From Symbiodinium natans (Eukaryota; Sar; Dinophyceae; Suessiales; Symbiodiniaceae): a stretch of DNA of 60,000 bases. Location of the stretch: the NCBI GenBank assembly GCA_905221605.1, contig CAJNDS010002414.1, positions 101,501 through 161,500 on the forward strand, read 5' to 3'. Position numbers and translations under genes: made by a program. Below, piece after piece: positions 52,761 to 60,000 of the stretch. Positions within the stretch are counted from its first letter, which is position 1, and each line of letters starts with the position of its first letter. The notes under the pieces were generated by a model. The model was not told where the DNA came from and ran no database searches. It worked only from the letters and a program-made list of their open reading frames with translations.

Positions 52761-52768
52761 TGGAGTCC

Positions 52769-52831
52769 TAAACCCTAAACCCTAAACCCTAAACCCTAAA
52801 CCCTAAACCCTAAACCCTCAACCCTAAACCA
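52769..52831 (-). repeat. Telomere-type tract at a PPR-gene donor site
   Basis: Nine CCCTAAA-type units. On the gene strand they begin six bases after the GTTGG donor that follows PPR exon 3, so the intron appears to start with telomere repeats. Confidence 0.93.
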
Positions 52832-52833
52832 AC

Positions 52834-54090
52834 CCTGCACAAGTCTTGACTCGAGCAGCCGATGGAGTCGGGCATGTGGAGCAGCTCCTGTACCAGCTGG
52901 AGGCCACAGCGCCACGCCTTCGCCTTCTCACACGAGGTGACTGCTGCACTGAGACTGGCCTTGTCACAGCAGCGCAGCTCCCTCATGGTCTCCAGGAATG
53001 ACTGCGCTGCCTTCCAGTGGTGCCCCATGCTGTATGCGACGATGGCGCTGTTCAGGAGGATGAGATCATAGCGCCCGAAGGCCACGAGAAAAGAAATGGC
53101 GCGAGTCCAGCAGCTGCGCACCCCAGCAGCGTTAACAGCTGGAGTCAAGGTTGCCGGGGATTGCTGGAGGCCCACAAGTTGCATCTGCCTAAGCAAAATC
53201 AGTATTCTGCCCCACTCAGCGCCCTCACAGGAGTTGATGTATGCATTCCAGGTGATGCTGCTGGTCCGAATGCCGGAATGGATCATCGCGTCGTGCAGTG
53301 CAGCGGCACGAAGCCAATCGCTGTTGCAGGCGCAGGCAGCCAGAGCGCTGCCTTGACCTCACATTCTTCACCTATTTCTTACAATATTAACAATAACAAT
53401 AATAGCAAGAATAACAATAGTCATAACAATCATAATAGTAATAATAGCAATCACAATAACCCGTTTTGTGGCCTATAATCCCATCTCCAGGGAAGCAAGT
53501 GAGGCCCCAACTGATTGTGTCCAGGCAGAGGGCCACCACGTGCATGTCTCTTAGAAGTTCCATGGCGGCCTGCCAGGCGCTCATCTCCCTTGTTCCACAG
53601 GCAGCAAGAACCTGAGCCCCAACACCACGAGGCGCCACGGCAAGCCACCATATTTTGGGGTTTCCAAAAAGAAGGGGGTACCCCGTTTTAAGGGTGTCCT
53701 ATAAACAGGATTTCTCGTATTTTATGGGGTATTCATCAGGGGTACCCCTATTTTGGGAACTGTCAGCCTCCTCTCACTGCTTTCATGGCAGCGGCTGCCG
53801 AGGCGCAGTGTTGTAGCTGATGATATCTTGGAGGATCTGAAGCGTACCCATGCACGCCAAGAGGGCTAGTGCAGGCTGCCAGTCGTTAAAGCTGGTGCAG
53901 GTGCTGGTCAACGCATTGAATACAATCTGGTTCGCCTCCACCATCGCAAGGCCAAGCTTGCTGCAAAAGCCTAACGCCAGAGCCCACTTTGCCGGACGCC
54001 GCAAGCTCTTCAAGGAAGCTGTGCAACTTCTCTGGTCGGGCAGGAGTCGCCTTGTTGGCAGGCGGGCTTGGGCATCCCAAGCATGACACC
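52834..54090 (-). CDS. Pentatricopeptide repeat (PPR) protein, three exons visible, both ends incomplete
   Basis: Exons about 54090-53807, 53611-53506 and 53351-52834 join in phase. Repeats of about 35 residues follow the PPR helix pair: WALALGFCSKL then ANQIVFNALTSTCTSFNDWQ; DIISYNT|VLAACGTREMSAWQ; DTISWG|SALAACACNSDWLR; SSITWNAYINSCEGAEWGRI; LILLNSAIVAYSMGHHWKAA; KASLSAAVTSCEKAKAW. PPR proteins bind organellar RNA one base per repeat and govern editing, cleavage or translation; dinoflagellates have many of this type. Both introns (53612-53806 and 53352-53505) use GC donors. The first contains an inverted-repeat element, the second an AT-rich triplet run. The exon 3 donor is GTTGG. A start codon and the C-terminus were not located, and the start given for exon 1 is approximate. 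Confidence 0.8.
53655..53760. mobile_element. Inverted-repeat element inside PPR intron 1, TTTCCGAAA family
   Basis: TTTTGGGGTTTCCAAAAAGA at the left and GGGGTACCCCTATTTTGGGA at the right, with GGGGTACCCC sites in both arms. It lies wholly within the inferred intron 53612-53806. Confidence 0.83.
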
Positions 54091-54315
54091 ATCTGTCCGC
54101 CTTTGAAAGTTTTTGAACCAGCGAGGTATGTTCCACCAGAGGGAGCCTCCTATCTGCGCAGTCTGCCCAGCTCCCACGTCTTTGGGTACAGGTCAGCGGG
54201 CGCATGGAGGAGTTCGTGCATGCGCAAATTCGGGGCTTTGCGTGCGCCTAGGCGTCCACATGCACTTGAGCCCCTTGGCTTCCAGAAAGGCTCGATGCAG
54301 CACAAACTACCAGCT

Positions 54316-54406
54316 GCTTAAGAACCCCCCAAACACATTAAAATGCTCTTCCTAAAAAGGGGCAATAAAGGGAGTACTATCTTTGATTTTTGAGGGGTTC
54401 TTAAGC
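54316..54406. mobile_element. Inverted-repeat element, GCTTAAGAACCCC family
   Basis: GCTTAAGAACCCCCC and GGGGTTCTTAAGC ends, 91 bp, same design as 24986-25083. On the minus strand it could be a GC-AG intron in the leader of the PPR gene. Confidence 0.85.
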
Positions 54407-54749
54407 AAAATAGTAGTAAAAGTCACTATGCGCAGCCAGCAGTGGAGCGTGCCATTAGAGACTTCAGGAGGCGTTCGGGCCGTTTTCTGTTGATCGGACG
54501 CGGGTAGAGCCCATGCCTTTGGCAGGGCGAATAAGAAGGAAGTGTCCGAGATGTAAACCTGAACCACAGGAATTTCGAGACAACAAACTTACACAAAAAA
54601 CACCAAGACAGCAACTCCCGGTGCCGGCCTACACGACTGCATTTCGATCGGCATCGAATGCAGCTTGCCAGGCTTTTTCCTCTGCCTGTCACGGACAAGG
54701 AGGGTGAGTCTGAGCTGCCAAACTTTTCGAAGACGTCATCACCCTATTC

Positions 54750-54864
54750 CCTAAACCCTAAACCTTAAAACCCTAAACCCTAAACCCTAAACCCTAAACC
54801 CTCAACCCTGAACCCTAAACCCTAAACCCTAAACCCTAAAACCCTCAAACCCTAAACCCTAAAA
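54750..54864 (-). repeat. Telomere-type array
   Basis: About 16 units with CCCTAAAA and CCCTCAA variants. Confidence 0.93.
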
Positions 54865-54958
54865 TCACCTCCCGACCTCCTTAAACTGTTCATTGTTGTG
54901 CTGTGCTTGTAGAGCAGCAGGTGAGCGACTCGATTGCAGCGCTTTGTACCTGAATCCG

Positions 54959-55049
54959 GGTTTAGGGTTTAGGGTTTAGGGTTTAGGGTTTAGGGTTTAG
55001 GGTTTAGGGTTTAGGGTTTAGGGTTTAGGGTTTAGGGTTTAGGGTTTAG
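54959..55049 (+). repeat. Telomere-type array, 13 perfect units
   Basis: TTTAGGG without interruption, opposite in orientation to the array 95 bp away. Confidence 0.96.
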
Positions 55050-55948
55050 TTAACTCCGAGTGCTGGATTCACATCAAGTTCGACTGTTCATGCGGCAACC
55101 TATTCACTGGCAATACTTGTGAACGGGTGGAGTCTGTGGGTACCTTGTCTGCGGCTCCTTTTCTGTTCGTCCGAAACCCCTGTGACTTTCAGCAGCTTGG
55201 AGACATGCTGGCAAGTTCGCTCTCCCAACAACGACGGCTCGTTACAAGGATCGCGACCTCCGATCCAGCTAATTGTTAGCACTTTGGACGCGTGAGAGAA
55301 GTCCGGCCTCCAACAGTCACCTAAACCCTAAAACGAAGATGAGAACAGCTAGGTGATTGCTAGCTTTCGATAGGTCTTGCCAGGCAAAGTGTGAGTACAG
55401 GCCTTCACCTTGCCAAGCAAGCGATGCTTGATGCAAGCATGCCCGTCCTTTATGTATGTGTGTCTCTATATATATATATATACATATATCTGTTAATGCT
55501 ATGATCTGTTTGTACAGACTTTGGTGTTGGCTTGGTTTAATAGTAGGCAGCGATACAAGAGCCGGGGACATTGTCCCTGGGGTGGGTCCGGCTCTAGGGA
55601 TACTCGGTCGGACGCCTTGCTTTGCGGGGTTGGGCACTCCAGGGAGACTCGGCGGGGCTCTCTGCGCAACTCTTTGGGGATGGGTGCTCCAGGTATCTTC
55701 GAGAATGGCTGACTTAAGATCGAACCCCACACACCACGGAAGGTAAGAAGAAAAAGGCTTCCAGAAGAAGCATATGCCTTCCCTTGTCAATGTCATGTGC
55801 ACAAACGAAAGGGTTCGAGGCAACTGGGCGCACGCGTGCTTGTGGTGCTGGCTCGTGTGGTGGTCCCAAATCTGCATCCAGCTTCCCGATGCGTTGCAGA
55901 GGACGCAACGAAAGCCTCGGCGCCACGTGCCGCAGAGAACCATATTGC
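55050..55948. other. Stretch without a supportable gene
   Basis: Competing frames only. A TA microsatellite lies at 55468-55492 and a single CCCTAAAA unit at 55322. Confidence 0.4.
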
Positions 55949-56194
55949 TTGGGATGTTCCCCCTTATACTAACAGTCCTTAATCGGGATTCTCCGGGATT
56001 ATAGTACCCCTCAATATTAATCCTCATTAAGGACTCCAAATAGCAGGAATCCCTTATAATCAGGACCCCAAAAAGGTACCCCCTAATTTCGGAAACCCTA
56101 GACCCTAGACCCTAGACCCTAAACCCTAAACCCTAAACCCTAAATTATTAATCCCCATTAAGGACTGTTAGTATTAAGGGGGGGAACATCCCAA
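55949..56194. mobile_element. GGGATGTTCCC-family element containing a second element and a telomere tract
   Basis: Outer arms TTGGGATGTTCCCCCTTATA and its complement ending at 56194, with inner arms AACAGTCCTTAAT / ATTAAGGACTGTT. Between them sit a partial TTTCCGAAA-family unit (about 56030-56095: GCAGGAATCCC, GGTACCCCCTAATTTCGGAAA) and, directly joined to it, CCCTAGA x3 and CCCTAAA x4. Confidence 0.82.
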
Positions 56195-56299
56195 TTGATA
56201 GCTCACGATGGCTTGACTATTTCCGCTTCGTCACGGTGCTTCACGATGTGCATCCCCTCCCGGCGGAGCTGCCAACCTGGCCAGAAGATGCATTCTTAC

Positions 56300-56419
56300 A
56301 AACCCTAAACCCTAAAACCTAAACCCTAAACTCTAAACCCTAAACCCTAAACCCGAAACCCGAAACCCTAAACCCTAAACCCTAACCCTAAACCCTAAAC
56401 CCTAAACCCTAAACCCTAT
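56300..56419 (-). repeat. Telomere-type array, about 16 units
   Basis: CCCTAAA with two CCCGAAA units and single-base deletions. Confidence 0.94.
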
Positions 56420-56596
56420 TTTCTTTATGTTTTCGAAGGAAACCCCCTAAATTCCTTCTATAATCTTTGAAACAGAGGACCTGTATTTGTTGATTTTTTG
56501 CATGAGAAAACTTCTACGTCGTCTCTGTTTTGATGGGAGCTCATCTCTAACCCTAAAGATGCCCCCAAAACCTTCAACCTCCGAAAGATCCCGAAC

Positions 56597-56613
56597 CCCC
56601 CCCCCCCCCCCCC
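56597..56613 (+). repeat. Poly-C run
   Basis: About 17 C, in a degenerate telomere-like context. Confidence 0.85.
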
Positions 56614-56766
56614 GCTCCAACACTGTAAACCTTGAACCACCTCCAACCCCGTGAAAACTACGAAACCTATGAAGCCCTTAACCCCCTTTAAAATTACTGC
56701 CTTAAGACCTGAACCCTAAACCCGAAGCCCTAAACCCCACACCCAAAGCACCATGAAACCTTTGAA

Positions 56767-56875
56767 CAAAATATTTTCCATTATGATCATTATAAGTATA
56801 AGTATAATTATGATTGTAATTATAATAAAAATCATAATACTCATAATAATAATAAATAAATAAGAATAATAAGAC
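56767..56875. repeat. AT-rich ATTATGATTGTAATTATAAT microsatellite
   Basis: About 110 bp of almost pure A/T with scattered G; no gene. Confidence 0.8.
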
Positions 56876-56977
56876 AAACGCTGCTGCCGGCCTTCAACTC
56901 GTAGCTTGTCCGTCAGCGCTTGGCAAGCAGCCTTGGCCTTCAGGTGATCCCGCGCCTGCACCCAACCAGGAGCTGCT

Positions 56978-57137
56978 TAGGGTTTAGGGTTTAGGGTTTA
57001 GGGTTTAGGGTTTAGGGTTTAGGGTTTAGGGTTTAGGGTTTAGGGTTTAGGGTTTAGGGTTTAGGGTTTAGGGTTTAGGGTTTAGGGTTTAGGGTTTAGG
57101 GTTTAGGGTTTAGGGTTTAGCGTTCAGGGTTTAGGGT
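56978..57137 (+). repeat. Longest telomere-type array, about 22 units
   Basis: TTTAGGG nearly perfect from 56978, with the last two units changed (TTTAGCG, TTCAGGG). Confidence 0.97.
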
Positions 57138-57191
57138 TCGCGTGTGAAACCTCCCTTTTCCCTCCTTACACCCCCCAAACGCCAAACGCGG

Positions 57192-57210
57192 GGGAGGGTG
57201 GGGGGGGGGG
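57192..57210 (+). repeat. G-rich run
   Basis: GGGGGAGGGTGGGGGGGGGGGG pattern, probable length-variable homopolymer. Confidence 0.8.
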
Positions 57211-57309
57211 GGTAAGTGGGGTACCCCGGCGGCTTTTTCCCTGCCGTGCGACTTCAAGGACCATAGGAGCTGGGTGAGCATCCTAGAGCTGAGAGGTCTT
57301 AAATTTGTC

Positions 57310-57480
57310 CTAAACCCCCCTGAAGCCTCCCTCTGGGAACCTCCCCTGGGACCTCCCTGGGACTTTCGTGAAACCCCGCCGTGACATGCTTCTAAACCTC
57401 CCTTAAAAACCTCTTCAGGTGAACTGCTTGGGACCCGGTGCTGCCCCAGGACCCCCCTGAAACTTTCCTGAAACCCTCGG
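57310..57480 (-). repeat. Degenerate CCTCCCTGGGACC-type direct repeats
   Basis: CCCCTGAAGCCTCCC, CTCCCTGGGACTTT and CCCCTGAAACTTTCC type units repeat loosely over 170 bp; possibly a decayed minisatellite. Confidence 0.5.
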
Positions 57481-57513
57481 TTTGACATGCTTCTTTATCT
57501 CACTGGGTTGGCC

Positions 57514-57534
57514 GCTAAACCCTAAACCCTACAC
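57514..57534 (-). repeat. Short telomere-type tract
   Basis: Two CCCTAAA units and a CCCTACA. Confidence 0.8.
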
Positions 57535-57716
57535 CCTGTTCTCTTGCGCGGTCGGCGGCTTGAGCCGGAGGCTCTTGAATTTCGGGTCCGGGCTCAGCGG
57601 GGCAACGCATGAATCACAGCGCTTGAAAGCCACGGCGTCTGGAACAACAGTGAAGCCAGTGTACCTCTTGGGATGTCCGGTCCAGGTGCTGATTCAGGCT
57701 CTGCCTGCGGCAGTGC

Positions 57717-57776
57717 TCTAAACCCTAAACCCTAAACCCGACACCCTAAACCCTAAACCCTGAACCCACCCTAAAC
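57717..57776 (-). repeat. Telomere-type tract
   Basis: Eight units with CCCGACA and CCCTGAA variants. Confidence 0.9.
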
Positions 57777-58037
57777 GATGTGATTGCAGCAGCAGAACTG
57801 GGCCGCGTGCACTGGCTTGCAGCCTTGATGGAAAAAGTGCTCCAGTCGGCCATCTCTTTGGGTTTCGGGTCTTGCATCACATGAAACATCAAGGCCCTTA
57901 GCCCATCTTAGCCCTAAACAACTGGGCTCCCGGCAGAAGGCACACCACAAGGAACCTCGGACGCCTTCCTGGTGCGCCCCGGCTGATTTCGCATCACCCT
58001 GCATGCCAACCCCTTTCCAATGCTTGCCTTCTAGTCT

Positions 58038-58096
58038 ACTTAGGGTTTAGGGTTTAGGGTTTAGGGTTTAGGGTTTAGGGTTTAGGGTTTAGGGGC
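58038..58096 (+). repeat. Telomere-type tract
   Basis: Eight TTTAGGG units. Confidence 0.95.
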
Positions 58097-58231
58097 TTAG
58101 ACGAAGTTATGAGGTGTCGCATAAACCTCCTGCGATGCCGAATTCTCAATTCAAGCTGGCCTGGGCTGCCAGTCCTTCCTGCAGCAGAGCTTGCTTGGAG
58201 AGGGCGCTAAACACCTGGACAGGTTCGAGTG

Positions 58232-58345
58232 CATACCATTATTATTATTCTTATTATGAAGTTATGATTTCATTATGGTTATTATTAGTATTATGATTAT
58301 TATTAAATTATTCTCGTTCTGATTGCAAAAGTTGTTATTAGCATT
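58232..58345. repeat. ATTATT-type AT-rich microsatellite
   Basis: ATTATTATTCTTATTATG-like runs over about 110 bp. Confidence 0.8.
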
Positions 58346-58420
58346 AATCTTATGTATCTACATATGTATATACATCTATGTATGATAAGAATGCAATACG
58401 TAACACAACATAACAAAACA

Positions 58421-58462
58421 ATATATATATATATATATATGTATATGTATATGTATACGTAC

Positions 58463-58517
<55 letters not shown>

Positions 58518-58530
58518 CATATATGTATGT
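58421..58530 (+). repeat. TA then GTATAT hexanucleotide microsatellite
   Basis: About ten TA units pass into about 13 GTATAT/ACGTAT units. Confidence 0.95.
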
Positions 58531-58692
58531 ATGATCATACGTCTATATAGATATGCACATGCTTGTATCTATGCCTGAGAAGATGGGGGCAATTCGAGCT
58601 AGGCGAGAACTCTCTTCTGGGCAGATACACTCATGAAAGCCTGGGCAGCGTTGTTTGCAGATGAAGATGACACACAGAGCTGATGCGAATTT

Positions 58693-58756
58693 GAACCCTA
58701 AACCCTAAACCCTAAACCCTAAACCCTAAACCCTAAACCCTAAACCCTAAACCCTA
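58693..58756 (-). repeat. Telomere-type tract
   Basis: Nine perfect CCCTAAA units. Confidence 0.95.
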
Positions 58757-58861
58757 TTTGCGGTGTTTTGCGGGGCAGACGCGCAGACACCTCGGGCGGC
58801 GTCGAAGGCGACAGCTTCAATGCGGGATGGTAAGGCCTCCCGAAGTCTCCCAATGTGCACT

Positions 58862-58964
58862 TGGGGTTTAGGGTTTAGGGTTTAGGGGTTTAGGGTTTAG
58901 GGTTTAGGGTTTAGGGTTTAGGGGTTTAGGGTTTACGCATTTAGGGGTTAGGGTTTAGGGTTAT
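58862..58964 (+). repeat. Telomere-type array with extra-G units
   Basis: Fourteen units; TTTAGGGG occurs three times. Confidence 0.94.
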
Positions 58965-59072
58965 TCTGCTACACTTTGTACCATGCTCGATGCGTCGAGG
59001 CCCACGCCAAGGAAAATCTTCCCCTGCGCGTGGTGGAGGTGGCATGCGCCACGGCATGTCCGCCCACCTATC

Positions 59073-59117
59073 AGTTTAGGGTTTAGGGTTTAGGGTGTAG
59101 GGTTTAGGGTTTAGGTA
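59073..59117 (+). repeat. Telomere-type tract
   Basis: Six units, one GTGTAGGG. Confidence 0.92.
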
Positions 59118-59175
59118 TCCGAGCTTCGGCATGCCAAAGCGCGCTCCAAGCTGAAAGGCAGTGCTCACAGATCTC

Positions 59176-59238
59176 AGGGGTTTAGGGTTTAGGGTTTAGG
59201 GGTTTAGGGGTTAAGGGTTTAGGGTTTAGGGTTTCGGG
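59176..59238 (+). repeat. Telomere-type tract with extra-G units
   Basis: Eight units, with TTTAGGGG twice and TTAAGGG once. Confidence 0.92.
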
Positions 59239-60000
59239 ATTAGCGATGCAAACTCGTTGTTCAGGGACACCGTGGGACAACAAGTCCATGCGACATACTA
59301 TTCGAGTATATACGCGTCGGTCATGTCACAGCCCACGCAGCAGTTGAAAGCATGGCTTCACCGCTCCGCTGCTGAGCTTCCGCGGCATGTAAATGCAAGT
59401 GCGTGTGCGCGAATGTTGTCCTGGTTGTCAAGGAGAGGCTTGTCTAGTTTCTGGCAGAAACTATGTTGCTGTACTTCTCCTGGCTACAGGTGCCAACTCG
59501 GGGATTTTGAGAGCAACGAGTTTCAGCGAACCGCCCGAGGTCGCCCGAGATTGATGCACAGCAATAAGCACCACGTTCATTGCCACTTACCCTCTGTGGA
59601 ATTCATGGCAATTCGTGGCGAACGAGTCCACAGGGGATTCCACAAAAAAAATGAGCATGGTTGACAGGTTGCCAGGTGGCTAGAAACCACAGCCGAGGCG
59701 CTTCGGCTCCGGCAACCCACCCCAATAGATGGCCCTGTCAAGCGCCTGAGACACTGCACACGGACAGGACACGCGGCTGCGATGTGCAAAGGCATCTAGC
59801 CAGCCTCCTTCACGTCCAGAAGCCGGGCCGCTCTGGAGCAGGACCCCAAGAGCAGGTGCCAGAAAACACGCGAAGCCTTCACTTGCTGTTTTGCAGAGCC
59901 AACCGTATGTCTTCCCTCTCTGACCCCTGGTTGCCATCGCAAGAAAAGCTGAAGGCCACACCTCAACATCTTGCTGACCCGACTCAGAGCCGAGGACCTG
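59239..60000. other. Window end without a supportable gene
   Basis: Open frames exist on both strands (one plus-strand frame of 135 codons from 59257), but none shows a domain or clear coding character. Confidence 0.4.

Noticed and set aside
1-60000. Spliced-leader RNA, 5S rRNA, tRNA or snRNA genes
   Set aside because: Read by eye for the conserved leader core (CCATTTTGGCTCAAG) and tRNA arms; nothing convincing. A covariance-model search would be needed to exclude them.

Overview
The window looks like nuclear DNA of a dinoflagellate, most likely a Symbiodiniaceae/Suessiales relative. The evidence is as follows. There are roughly 65 interstitial tracts of the plant/alveolate-type telomere repeat TTTAGGG. 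The genes are intron-rich, with donors reading GC and possibly GA as well as GT. Dense short inverted-repeat elements sit inside introns (introner-like). The protein families are ones expanded in these algae: PPR proteins, ankyrin proteins with an SHQW/WYDYF module, class-3 lipases, HEAT proteins and SRCR proteins. No bacterial gene organisation is present. The species cannot be named from sequence alone.

Every gene I can support lies on the minus strand, so the 60 kb reads as one unidirectional block. From high to low coordinate, which is the transcription direction, they are: a PPR protein (exons 54090-52834); a three-exon unknown gene (47476-46666); an SHQW/WYDYF-ankyrin protein (39275-37057); weak candidates (35239-33237); an S53 (tripeptidyl-peptidase-like) protease rebuilt from nine exons (32528-29078); an intronless HEAT-repeat protein (27038-25395); a secreted class-3 lipase (24855-20510); an SRCR protein with two paralogous Cys domains and a Ser/Thr stalk (16905-14509); a coiled-coil gene (8866-8519); and a YbaK/ProX-type aminoacyl-tRNA deacylase (4434-3757). 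Splice junctions were inferred by eye from frame, phase and family similarity; no transcript data were used.

The remainder is mostly repeats. Telomere-type tracts occur in both orientations, many demonstrably inside introns. Some blocks are homogeneous variants (TTAGGGC, TTCAGGG, TTGAGGG, TTTCGGG and a 9-mer CCCTATAAA). At least five families of 70-350 bp elements with terminal inverted repeats are dispersed through the window, and several are wholly contained in, or almost exactly equal to, an intron. A 180 bp satellite fills 50.6-51.9 kb, and another degenerate satellite fills the lipase intron. There are long C-only, CTT, TAC and CTCTCTCCC tracts.

The genes do not form a pathway; what they share is architecture: same strand, introns colonised by inverted-repeat elements and telomere-like repeats, and non-canonical donors. 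In the repeat entries, strand '+' means TTTAGGG reads on the given strand and '-' means CCCTAAA reads on it.
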